From positions 1 to 25,312 of the forward strand of contig CAKUTI010000029.1 of NCBI GenBank assembly GCA_934691925.1: a DNA stretch of 25,312 nucleotides, written 5' to 3'. Position 1 is the first letter of the stretch. Each line of letters begins with the position of its first letter. Positions 16,377-23,126 of the stretch are shown in pieces. This stretch comes from an uncultured Treponema sp. (GTDB lineage: Bacteria; Spirochaetota; Spirochaetia; Treponematales; Treponemataceae). A program made the translations under genes and the position numbers. The notes under the pieces are model-generated. The model had not been told where the DNA came from. It saw only the letters and a program-made list of their open reading frames with translations, and made no database searches.

Positions 16377-16392
16377 TGTTTCACGTGAAAAT
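16377..16392. other. parS: parS-like centromere site 1
   Basis: TGTTTCACGTGAAAAT matches the bacterial parS consensus TGTTTCACGTGAAACA at 14 of 16 positions, with the full TTTCACGTGAAA core. It is the predicted binding site of ParB/Spo0J, which spreads from it to drive origin segregation. Confidence 0.75.
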
Positions 16393-16598
16393 ATTTCGTT
16401 TAGTCTTTGTCGAAAAGCAATTTATTTGTTTTAGAAGAAAAAGAGTGAATGAAAAATATTTTTAGATATTTTTTTGCTTTAGAAAAAATAATGAATGAAG
16501 AATAGTTTTGTTGGATTTCGCTGAATAAAAGCCTTTTTATTTATTTTGCCAAAGATATTAAATTTTTGCTGTAATAAGAACGGGTGTTTTTACAAAGT

Positions 16599-16638
16599 TT
16601 TACTGGAAAGTCTTTCAGTAAAAAGCCGGCTTTTACTG
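16599..16638. repeat. Nested inverted repeats next to parS-like site 2
   Basis: TTTTACTG (16599-16606), CAGTAAAA (16617-16624), a 14-bp palindrome AAAAGCCGGCTTTT (16621-16634) and TTTTACTG again (16631-16638) allow two mutually exclusive hairpins. The second arm set ends where the parS-like site begins (16637). Its role is unknown. Confidence 0.5.
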
Positions 16639-16652
16639 TTTCACGTGAAACT
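16637..16652. other. parS: parS-like centromere site 2
   Basis: TGTTTCACGTGAAACT matches the parS consensus at 15 of 16 positions. It is the best copy in the window and lies 260 bp from site 1. Confidence 0.82.
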
Positions 16653-16829
16653 ATATTGAAAAAAACGTGTGTTTTGCAATAAAAGAGATATTTTATTAAC
16701 ATTATATCTCTGGCTTTCACAATCTAGCTAAATCAAATTTTTTATATTCATTTTTATAAATGTAGTTTCGATTTTATATTAAAAAGTTGTTCTTGCTTTT
16801 ATCACTAGGGGTTCTTAAATAAAATGCGG

Positions 16830-16845
16830 TGTTTCATATGAAACA
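16830..16845. other. parS: parS-like site 3, CATATG core
   Basis: TGTTTCATATGAAACA is a perfect 16-bp palindrome that differs from parS only in the central two bases (CG to TA). An identical copy lies at 16898-16913. Confidence 0.6.
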
Positions 16846-16846
16846 C

Positions 16847-16894
16847 GGTGGAAAACTTTTATTTTTCCACAATTTTTAAACAAAATGTGGAAAA
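16847..16894. promoter_or_regulatory. DnaA-box-like cluster between parS-like sites 3 and 4
   Basis: TTTTCCACA occurs at 16863-16871 (+) and 16886-16894 (- strand). A one-mismatch copy lies at 16847-16855 (- strand). Orientations alternate, so adjacent boxes form inverted pairs. 16863-16894 is the near-duplicate of 241-272. The remainder of the 16219-17225 non-coding region is A/T-rich and holds an 8-bp hairpin (AGAGATAT 16684-16691, ATATCTCT 16704-16711), a 9-bp inverted repeat (ATCAAAGTT 17106-17114, AACTTTGAT 17138-17146) and an imperfect 48-bp-spaced duplication near 16430 and 16478. No gene was found there. Confidence 0.5.
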
Positions 16895-16897
16895 GTT

Positions 16898-16913
16898 TGT
16901 TTCATATGAAACA
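16898..16913. other. parS: parS-like site 4, CATATG core
   Basis: TGTTTCATATGAAACA, identical to site 3 and 68 bp from it. The pair brackets the DnaA-box cluster. Confidence 0.6.
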
Positions 16914-17151
16914 ATTTTAGATTTTGCTTCTGCAATATGTTAATTTTTAAACTGCCAAGCGTTCGTTTGTGATTTATTTTTAATCTAACTAAGGTTTGTT
17001 AAAATTTCATGATTATTTTGTATTTTTCTTTGACTTTTTTGTTGAAAAGTTATTTAAGCTCTTTTTAAAAGAAGTTTGCTCTTCATTTATAACTAACGAT
17101 TGTGAATCAAAGTTTGTAAAAAAATTTATATCGCCTGAACTTTGATTTTTG

Positions 17152-17199
17152 AAAATAAAAAAAGCACATTCAAATTGAAAAATCATTTTGAATGTGCTT
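17152..17199 (-). terminator. Rho-independent terminator downstream of argA
   Basis: On the minus strand AAGCACATTCAAA (17199-17187) pairs with TTTGAATGTGCTT (17174-17162), a perfect 13-bp stem, followed by a T tract (the A run at about 17155-17163). It begins 27 bases after the argA stop. Confidence 0.88.
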
Positions 17200-17225
17200 A
17201 ATAAAAAATTTGGAAGTTTATCTGC

Positions 17226-18557
17226 TTATCTTAAATTCAGCCTGAATAGCTTTGATCCTCGTTTTGGATTCCATAATTTTTTTCTTTCTTCAGGTAGAGT
17301 TGAAATATCATTTGGAACGAACCCTTGTTTTTCAAACCAGTCTGCGGTCTGCGTTGTCATTATGAAAACGCTTTCAAGGTTTATTGTCTTTGCTTTCTCA
17401 ATCAGATATTGAATAATTTTCGGACCGATTCCGATGTGCGAGCATGACTCATCGACTGCCACAGCCGCAATTTCAGCCTGTTTTCTGTCGTATATGTGAA
17501 GGGCGGCGCATGCCCGGATTGCTCCGTCAAGTTCGTACACAATGTAGTTGTTGTATTCTGCTTCAAGCTGCTTTTCTGAGCGCGGAAGAAGAATCTCCTT
17601 TTTAATGAAAGGACGCATTACAGAAAGAACGCCTGAAATGTCCTCGCGCCGCATCGCACGTATTTTTCCGTAGTTTGATGAATAAATCATTGTCCCGGAG
17701 CCGAAATCGCTGAAAATTTCGCATGGAAGAGTGCCTTCGACAGAGCCGTTTAGAATGTGAACCCGCGTAACTCCGTCAAGAACTGCTTTTTTTGAAAGCT
17801 CCAGCATCGGAAGAATTGACTTTGAATTTTCTGTTTCTGAATTCAAAGCCATAAAAGAATCCAGCTCTTCAATATTCATTGCAGGAACGTTGCCGTCTGA
17901 TGAAAGTCCTAGTTCCGAAGGAATTTTGAATGTCTCATTTGAAATTTCCGCGTTTGGAAGAAGGAAAAAAAGCTTGTCCGCCTGAATATGAGTCGCAATC
18001 TGCGCGGCAAGCTGGGCTGATGAGATATTGTAAGGTTTTCCGTTGAGACTCCAGCCGATGCATGGAAAAATCGGAATGAAACCGCTTTCGAGAACTGTGT
18101 TTATCGCCTCGTCGTTCAGCTTGTCAATTTCGCCCGCCGTTCCGTAGTCAATTCCTGAAAGAACTCCTTTTCCTCTTGCTCTGACCCAGTTTCCGATTAC
18201 AGCCGTGAGATTTTCCCCTGCAAGACTTGTCATAACGATGTTTGCAGCGTCAAAAGCTGCGTTCTTTATCAAAGAGATTGTCTCCGGTGTTGTGATTCTG
18301 ATTCCGTTCTTGTAAGTCCATGAGATTTTGTTCTGTGCGAGAATGTTGTCGATTTTTATTCTCGCTCCTGGAACGATTATGACTTTCAGTCCCGCCTGAT
18401 GAATCATCGCGATGTCTCTGATGTGGCTTACAAAAAGAGGCGAGTCGATTATCTCGTTGTCGATGTGAATTACAATTGATGCGTTTTTGAAGCGTTTTAT
18501 ATAGCGGATAACGTCTCTTATTCTTTCTGCCTTTTCGATTATTGCGCTTTCTTCCAT
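17226..18557 (-). CDS. argA: Amino-acid N-acetyltransferase (N-acetylglutamate synthase)
   Basis: A 443-residue two-domain enzyme that makes N-acetylglutamate from glutamate and acetyl-CoA, the first step of arginine synthesis. An amino-acid-kinase-like domain (about 15-280) shows IVIHIDNEIIDSPLFVSHIRD, KVIIVPGARIKIDNIL, GKGVLSGIDYGTAGEIDKLN and IFPCIGWSLNGKPYNISSAQ. A C-terminal GNAT domain (about 300-443) has the acetyl-CoA loop CSHIGIGPKIIQYLIEKA and the ending FEKQGF. This layout is that of the bacterial ArgA type. It starts 13 bases after queH ends, with AGAGAG upstream of the ATG, so the two are probably co-transcribed. A terminator follows. No other arginine gene lies beside it; carB, which feeds arginine and pyrimidines, begins at 25224. 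Confidence 0.93.
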   Translation of the reverse strand: MEESAIIEKAERIRDVIRYIKRFKNASIVIHIDNEIIDSPLFVSHIRDIAMIHQAGLKVIIVPGARIKIDNILAQNKISWTYKNGIRITTPETISLIKNAAFDAANIVMTSLAGENLTAVIGNWVRARGKGVLSGIDYGTAGEIDKLNDEAINTVLESGFIPIFPCIGWSLNGKPYNISSAQLAAQIATHIQADKLFFLLPNAEISNETFKIPSELGLSSDGNVPAMNIEELDSFMALNSETENSKSILPMLELSKKAVLDGVTRVHILNGSVEGTLPCEIFSDFGSGTMIYSSNYGKIRAMRREDISGVLSVMRPFIKKEILLPRSEKQLEAEYNNYIVYELDGAIRACAALHIYDRKQAEIAAVAVDESCSHIGIGPKIIQYLIEKAKTINLESVFIMTTQTADWFEKQGFVPNDISTLPEERKKLWNPKRGSKLFRLNLR

Positions 18558-18570
18558 ATATTTTCTCTCT

Positions 18571-19287
18571 TTATTTTGATTGATTTTCAGTTTTTTGCTT
18601 CGCCGAATTTTGCTTTGAATACACGCAGCCGCAGTAGTCCTGCCGCCAAAGTCTGTATTCTTTGCTTAATTGCGTGCTTCTTAAAAATCCTCCTCGTTTT
18701 TTGAAGTCAGACGGCAAATATTTTGTGATTTTTGAGATTTCAAGATTCTTGATTTTCTCTTCTTTTTCTTTTTGAAGATTTTTTCCGATTGTGTTTATTT
18801 TTTCAGCGTCTTTGTGAGGACTAATGCTTAGAGTCGTCGTAAACCATTCAAATGAATAACTGTTTGCGTATTCATATGCTTTTCTCATTCTGAACTCATA
18901 GCATCGCCTGCACCTTTCGCCTTTTTCAGGCTCTCTTTGAAGCTCTTGCTGTTCAAGCGTTTTTGTAGCCGAAAAATATTCTTCAGGATTGTAGTCTTCC
19001 TCAACGAGTTTCACCGAATTTTTAACTGCTTCTGGAAACTGTGTCAGGAATTTTTTTAGCTCATCTAGCCGTCTGTGATATTCTTCTGAAGGATGAATGT
19101 TCGGATTGTAATAATAGATTGTGATGTCGAAATATTTTGAAAGATACTCGAGAACATATGAGCTGCAAGGTCCGCAGCAGGCATGGAGAAGAAGACTCGG
19201 CTTTTTGAAATTCTCGTCTTCCTGCATTTGATTTTGAATTTGCAGTATTATCTGGTCAAGCTGCTTGTAATAAGGAAGTTCTTTCAT
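18571..19287 (-). CDS. queH: Epoxyqueuosine reductase QueH
   Basis: A 238-residue protein of the DUF208/QueH family, which reduces epoxyqueuosine to queuosine in tRNA anticodons (an alternative to QueG). It carries the cysteine motifs expected for metal and disulfide chemistry: LLLHACCGPCSSYV (Cys37, Cys38, Cys41), CRRCYEFRMRKAYEYA (Cys126, Cys129), and a terminal DYCGCVYS. Other family signatures are YYYNPNIHPSEEYHRRLDEL, TTLSISPHKDAEKINTIG and FKKRGGFLRSTQLSKEYRLW. AAGGG is placed before the ATG. It lies only 24 bases after the end of a terminator hairpin that follows pheT, so its transcription must pass or be controlled at that hairpin. Confidence 0.93.
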   Translation of the reverse strand: MKELPYYKQLDQIILQIQNQMQEDENFKKPSLLLHACCGPCSSYVLEYLSKYFDITIYYYNPNIHPSEEYHRRLDELKKFLTQFPEAVKNSVKLVEEDYNPEEYFSATKTLEQQELQREPEKGERCRRCYEFRMRKAYEYANSYSFEWFTTTLSISPHKDAEKINTIGKNLQKEKEEKIKNLEISKITKYLPSDFKKRGGFLRSTQLSKEYRLWRQDYCGCVYSKQNSAKQKTENQSK

Positions 19288-19309
19288 TTTTTTACCCTTA
19301 TAAAGATTG

Positions 19310-19349
19310 CAAAAAAAGAGGGCTGCCGATAAAACTTATCAGGCAGCCC
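19310..19349 (-). terminator. Terminator hairpin between pheT and queH
   Basis: GGGCTGCC (19349-19342 on the minus strand) pairs with GGCAGCCC (19327-19320), followed by TCTTTTTTT. The inner ATAAG/TTTAT bases can extend the stem. It may end pheT transcripts or act as a switch for queH-argA. Confidence 0.85.
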
Positions 19350-19354
19350 AAAGT

Positions 19355-19512
19355 CTTAAAACTGATACCAGAAGTCCTTTTCTCGGACGAGGGTTTAATT
19401 TTCCAGTATCAAAACTTAATAAAAATGATAAATCAGGTTAGCTAGAACGCAACGGAGATACATGGCTTGTTTTCAGCAAAGTTGTATTGCCGATACAAGC
19501 CACTCTGAAAAA
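19355..19512 (-). promoter_or_regulatory. Structured RNA segment after pheT and before queH
   Basis: Two further hairpins precede the terminator. The first (19502-19463) has TGGCTTGT pairing with ACAAGCCA and inside it TCGGCAA pairing with TTGCTGA, about 15 pairs with a 7-base loop. The second joins TGATAC (19411-19406) to GTATCA (19368-19363) with an inner GTCC/GGAC helix. Between them is TTCTAGCTA (19447-19439), the same nine bases as in the loop of the B. subtilis preQ1-I riboswitch as I recall it, but without the matching P1 stem. It contains no open reading frame. It may be an untranslated leader of queH-argA or only a 3' tail of pheT. Confidence 0.4.
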
Positions 19513-21861
19513 TCAGCATACTTCGCAGTTGTCTGCCTTTGAAGTCTTTATCTCTTTTCCGTCGGCAAGTGCTTTTTTGCCTGCAATAATCACTGTGTGG
19601 TCTGCAACTTTGTACTCAACTTTCGCAAATTTCTCGATGTCGATTTTTGCAGGTTTTTCTCCGTTGTAATTGCTGCCTTCAAGCGTGATTATTGTTCCTG
19701 GCTTTGCCCACGGAGCTTCAAGAAGCTCGACCTTCTCTTTTCCGTCTTCTGTGTAGTCGCATGCGAGCAACATTCCGCGGCTTTCAACGCCTTTCATTTT
19801 GCGCGGAGCAAGGTTCGCTGCGATAATCACGTGCTTTCCAAGAAGTTCTTCCTCTTTGAGATAAGGACGCAATCCTGACTGTATGATTCTAGGAGTTTCT
19901 GAGCCGTCATCCATTGTCTCGATGTAAAGCTTGTCTCCCTGAGGATTTGTCTCTACATTCTCGATTTTTGCGACAAGAAGCTGAATGTGGCTGTCGAAAT
20001 ATCCAGCCGGGTCAGTTTCAGCTGGACTTGTGTTTCCAGCCTGCTTTGCGTTTTCTTTTTTCTGGTCTTGAGCAGGTTTTGAATTCGGCTTTTCAGCTGG
20101 CATAAGCTCTTCAATGTCGATTTCACCTGCTACGCAAGGAACTGTAATCTGCCAGTTCTCAAGAACCTGCGGATGCACTTCGCCGAACACGCCGACCTGC
20201 TTTCCGTTTACAATTACAGCCGCCTGTCTGCCAGGAATAAATCGAGGGTCATTTGCTTCTTTGACTTCGTACTTGTGGTTCAGATAATAGAGAATCGCCG
20301 AGACTTCAGAAGCAAGGCTGTTGAAGTTCGCATTGTTTGCCGCTGTCATAAAGCCGAGCGACTGGATTGTCTTTGTTCCTGTGTTCTGTGTGTCGTCAAG
20401 GAACGCGACTTTTCCAATCTCGAAGATTTTATGAGGAAAAATCGCATTTGCCGCCGCGCTTTCCGCTCTTAAAAGAGACGAAATAATCGAAGGTCGCACA
20501 AACTGATAGTTCTCGCTCATCGGGTTCAAAATTTCAATAACCTTGTCTGCCTTGATGTTCATCTTGTCGATGTAGTCTTTCTTTGAGCCGAGATAGTTGA
20601 AAATCATTTCCTGATAGCCGAGACCGACCATAATTTCTTTTGCCTTGCGGCTGAAAAGTGTAACGTCGGAAAGCTGTCCGACTGTGAAATCGCTTGGACG
20701 AACAGGCTTGAAGTAGTCAAGCCCAAGACCAATCATAACATCTTCTATTACATCAACCTCGTGCAGAAAGTCATTTCTGTATGACGGAGGATTCAGCGTG
20801 AATTCAACATCTTTTTTGTTTGATTTCAGATATTTTGAAGTTTTTTCTGTTGCGTCAAAGTCTTTCGCTGTAACGTCGTTGTCCATTCTTGAAAGAGCGT
20901 CAAGAACCTGCGCTTTAGTCAAGTCGCAGCCGAGCTTCTTGTTGATTGCTGAAAGTGTCGCTTTTGTAGGCTGCTGGAAATAGTAAGGAACTGTGATTTC
21001 TTTTCCGAGTCCGGTTTCATACGGGTGAACAACTTTTACAGGAAGAATCTCGTATCCCGCATCGGCAAAATCGCAGGCCACGATGTTTGCAGACAGAACA
21101 AGATTTTCGATATTGTCGCCTGTAAGCTCAACCATAAGGCCTTTGTCGCCGACTTTTACAGCTCCGAGCGTTGCCGAGTTGATGACTGGCGCCATAGACA
21201 TAATTTCGCCCTTGTCGTCAACCAAAAGCGGGAATTTCTTGAAATCCTTGATAATCCATCCGAAATCTTTTCCTTTCGGATGCTCTGTCAGAATCTGGCG
21301 GCAAGTCATTGGTGTCTCGCACTGGAGCGGAACGAAAGAGGTTGTGTCAGGATCGACAGCCTTGTAATGAACCGGGAATTTTATCTCGGAGATTCTGTAA
21401 ACGCCCATTGAGATTGACTTTCTTTTGCGGCCGAAGTTCCAAGCGAGTTTCTCCTGCGTCTGGATGATGTCTTTGAGCATCGGGTCGTCAATCGGCTTCC
21501 CGGAGATAACGAAACTGACCATATAAGGACGGATTTTTGCAAGTTCCGGGTCAACTGTTACGATTCTGTCTCCGCAGTCTTTGATGTCGCCTTTTCTTGA
21601 CATGAACTTTGAGTAGTCAGAGCGTTTCGCGCCTTCATGAAGTCTGAGCTGTCTTGTAACGCCTCCAGTAGACCACAAGTCCGGGCGGTTTGTGTCGTTA
21701 AGCTCAATTTTTATTACGCGTTCGTCTTCTTTCTGCGACATATCAGGCTTTTCGTCAAGCTCCGCTTTTCCGCAGGTGAGCTTTTTTTCCAAAGTGTCGT
21801 AGTCGTATTTTTTTCCAAGAAGATTAAAAAACAGTTTCTCGTTTACTTCAATTTTTGGCAT
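19513..21861 (-). CDS. pheT: Phenylalanyl-tRNA synthetase beta subunit, archaeal type, with C-terminal EMAPII-like domain
   Basis: A 782-residue subunit of PheRS, which charges tRNA-Phe together with PheS (not in the window). Residues 1-586 match the archaeal/eukaryotic-type beta subunit, without the N-terminal tRNA-binding domain of usual bacterial PheT: LNDTNRPDLWSTGGVTRQL, a B3/B4 editing-like region around VINSATLGAVKVGDKGLMVE, a B5 region, and NPPSYRNDFLHEVDVIEDVM. A Pro/Lys/Gln-rich linker (about 587-620) leads to a tRNA-binding domain (621-782): LVAKIENVETNPQGDKLYIE, RIIQSGLRPYL, VIIAANLAPRKMKGVESRGM and LLEAPWAKPGTI, with a C-terminal extension like EMAPII. That domain is usually seen on MetRS, TyrRS or alone; on PheT it is unusual. 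The domain is in frame with no sign of error. GAGGAAAA precedes the ATG. Confidence 0.93.
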   Translation of the reverse strand: MPKIEVNEKLFFNLLGKKYDYDTLEKKLTCGKAELDEKPDMSQKEDERVIKIELNDTNRPDLWSTGGVTRQLRLHEGAKRSDYSKFMSRKGDIKDCGDRIVTVDPELAKIRPYMVSFVISGKPIDDPMLKDIIQTQEKLAWNFGRKRKSISMGVYRISEIKFPVHYKAVDPDTTSFVPLQCETPMTCRQILTEHPKGKDFGWIIKDFKKFPLLVDDKGEIMSMAPVINSATLGAVKVGDKGLMVELTGDNIENLVLSANIVACDFADAGYEILPVKVVHPYETGLGKEITVPYYFQQPTKATLSAINKKLGCDLTKAQVLDALSRMDNDVTAKDFDATEKTSKYLKSNKKDVEFTLNPPSYRNDFLHEVDVIEDVMIGLGLDYFKPVRPSDFTVGQLSDVTLFSRKAKEIMVGLGYQEMIFNYLGSKKDYIDKMNIKADKVIEILNPMSENYQFVRPSIISSLLRAESAAANAIFPHKIFEIGKVAFLDDTQNTGTKTIQSLGFMTAANNANFNSLASEVSAILYYLNHKYEVKEANDPRFIPGRQAAVIVNGKQVGVFGEVHPQVLENWQITVPCVAGEIDIEELMPAEKPNSKPAQDQKKENAKQAGNTSPAETDPAGYFDSHIQLLVAKIENVETNPQGDKLYIETMDDGSETPRIIQSGLRPYLKEEELLGKHVIIAANLAPRKMKGVESRGMLLACDYTEDGKEKVELLEAPWAKPGTIITLEGSNYNGEKPAKIDIEKFAKVEYKVADHTVIIAGKKALADGKEIKTSKADNCEVC

Positions 21862-21895
21862 GATTTTCCTCGAAATTCATTACTTTAATAGAAAA

Positions 21896-21924
21896 ATTAT
21901 ATCGAAATGAAATAAATCTAACAA
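21896..21924 (-). promoter_or_regulatory. pheT promoter
   Basis: On the minus strand TTGTTA (21924-21919), a 17-base spacer and a perfect TATAAT (21901-21896) predict a start near 21889 and a leader of about 28 bases. Confidence 0.7.
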
Positions 21925-21931
21925 CTGAAAA

Positions 21932-22288
21932 CTAGTTTCGCGGTTTTGAGTGGGTTGTGTTGAACGGAATATTCAGGTTGTCAATCGCATTGTCTATCAC
22001 TGACTTTAAGTCGCGTCTGACTTGGTTCAAAGTGTTTTCTCTTATCGAAAGGTCTGCTACAGGATTGTCTGAGTCGTTGAAGAAATCTGTTGCCTTTATT
22101 CCTAGAGATTTTGCGAGCTTTTCGAGAGTTTCAGCTCCCGGCCAGCTTTCGCAGGTTTCAATGTCGGAGATTGTATATTTTGAAACGCCGGAAAGTTCCT
22201 CAAGATGATCCTGCGTTATTTTCTTTGACTGTCTGAACAATTTTAGGTTTCTTGACAATGTCTTTTTTAAATATGAATTTTTGTTCAT
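21932..22288 (-). CDS. Small Xre-family transcriptional regulator
   Basis: A 118-residue protein with a lambda-repressor-type helix-turn-helix at about 8-65: LSRNLKLFRQSKKITQDHLE, ELSGVSKYTISDIETCESWP and LEKLAKSLGI. A short C-terminal tail with a helical stretch (NTLNQVRRDLKSVIDNAIDN) may serve dimerisation. ATG 22288 was chosen over the TTG at 22294. No Shine-Dalgarno is visible. A perfect 12-bp palindrome lies 23 bp upstream and could be its own operator. The target genes are unknown; it lies alone between pheT and yhbY. Confidence 0.8.
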   Translation of the reverse strand: MNKNSYLKKTLSRNLKLFRQSKKITQDHLEELSGVSKYTISDIETCESWPGAETLEKLAKSLGIKATDFFNDSDNPVADLSIRENTLNQVRRDLKSVIDNAIDNLNIPFNTTHSKPRN

Positions 22289-22310
22289 ATTCAAAATGTA
22301 TAAGCGAGTT

Positions 22311-22322
22311 ATGAAATTTCAT
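22311..22322. promoter_or_regulatory. Possible operator upstream of the Xre gene
   Basis: ATGAAATTTCAT is a perfect 12-bp palindrome just upstream of a TATACA element (22302-22297, minus strand) that may be the -10 box of the xre gene. Autoregulation is inferred only from position. Confidence 0.3.
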
Positions 22323-22423
22323 ACGGAGAGATAATCCTAAAAACTTTTGTATTTGTATCTTTGCTACAAATGAAGCGAAAAAAAATTAAGCCAGTTTATT
22401 TTTGCTTTATTGTTTTGCTGAGG

Positions 22424-22452
22424 TTGAGTTTTAAAATCAGAAAATATAAAAT
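22424..22452 (+). promoter_or_regulatory. yhbY promoter
   Basis: TTGAGT (22424-22429), a 17-base spacer and TAAAAT (22447-22452). The predicted start near 22459 lies after the ATG at 22455 and just before the ATG at 22461. Confidence 0.5.
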
Positions 22453-22460
22453 CAATGGAT

Positions 22461-22814
22461 ATGACAACATTAACATCAAAACAGAGAAAATTTTTAGAGA
22501 AGAATGCCCAGCCGCTCAGTGCGCTTGTTCAGGTTGGAGGCGCAGGGCTTACAGAAGAGCAGGTGAAGAACATTTCAAGCGTTATCGATTCCCACGAGCT
22601 TATAAAAATCAAGTACAATTTTATAAAGTCGCTTGCGGCAGTTTCTGAAAAGGCGGAAGTGAACGAGAACCGCGATAATCTAGACCGCGAAATCTCTGAG
22701 AAAACCGGGGCTGTCCACGTGAGAACGATTGGAAATGTCGCGATTTTCTACAAGCCTGCAAAAAAGGAAGATGACAGGCGTTTTGAAAAAGAGCTTAAGA
22801 AGCTCGAAAAATAA
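22461..22814 (+). CDS. yhbY: YhbY/CRM-domain RNA-binding protein
   Basis: A 117-residue single CRM-domain protein of the YhbY family, which binds the ribosomal large subunit precursor and aids its assembly in other bacteria. It begins LTSKQRKFLEKNAQPLSALV, followed by the RNA-binding loop QVGGAGLTEEQVKNI, then HELIKIKYNF and the final strand TIGNVAIFYKPAK. Family members normally start M-x-L-T-x-K-Q-R, favouring ATG 22461 over 22455, and the promoter placement agrees. No Shine-Dalgarno was found, so it may be translated from a leaderless message. A charged Lys/Glu tail ends the protein. A terminator follows 58 bases later. Confidence 0.92.
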   Translation: MTTLTSKQRKFLEKNAQPLSALVQVGGAGLTEEQVKNISSVIDSHELIKIKYNFIKSLAAVSEKAEVNENRDNLDREISEKTGAVHVRTIGNVAIFYKPAKKEDDRRFEKELKKLEK

Positions 22815-22871
22815 ATTCTGAAATCGAAGCAAAGCAAAAATATTCGCAAATTATAAAATAAAGCTTGAATT

Positions 22872-22924
22872 CTCCGTTCCGTAATAAAAGTGGATTTTCT
22901 TTTTATGGAGCGGAGTCTTTTTTT
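22872..22924 (+). terminator. Rho-independent terminator downstream of yhbY
   Basis: CTCCGTTCC (22872-22880) pairs with GGAGCGGAG (22907-22915) with one G-U, followed by nine T. The loop of 26 bases contains further A/T pairing. The rest of 22815-23126 is A/T-rich and contains only this and the potD promoter and ribosome-binding site. Confidence 0.82.
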
Positions 22925-23061
22925 TAAATTTTGAAATCGCAGAAAAAAAATTCTTGTTTCTTGTAAAAATTTGATTTTCCGAAATCTCCAATTTTATTTT
23001 TTCCATAACTTCATCGGCTTTATAATTTTTGTCATTTTCTTAAAATAAATTTTTTTCAGGG

Positions 23062-23090
23062 TTAAAAAAAGTCTCAAAATTTAATACAAT
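23062..23090 (+). promoter_or_regulatory. potD promoter
   Basis: TTAAAA (23062-23067), 17 bases, then TACAAT (23085-23090). The predicted start is near 23097, with AGGAGGT close to the ATG at 23127. Confidence 0.5.
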
Positions 23091-23126
23091 CAGACTTTCG
23101 ATTCTTAATTTTCAGGAGGTAATAAA

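Noticed and set aside
16219..17225. A hidden gene in the 1-kb gap after gyrA
   Set aside because: No frame of useful length, codon bias or ribosome-binding site was found; the A/T content and palindromes fit a regulatory region.
19439..19447. preQ1-I riboswitch upstream of queH
   Set aside because: Only the nine-base loop word matches. The flanking bases cannot form the P1 stem and the A-rich tail is absent, so the class assignment fails; the segment is kept only as an unclassified structure.
19440..19512. tRNA-like sequence (GGTTAGCTAGAACGC) on the plus strand
   Set aside because: No acceptor stem, anticodon arm or T-loop GTTCGAxxC could be fitted.
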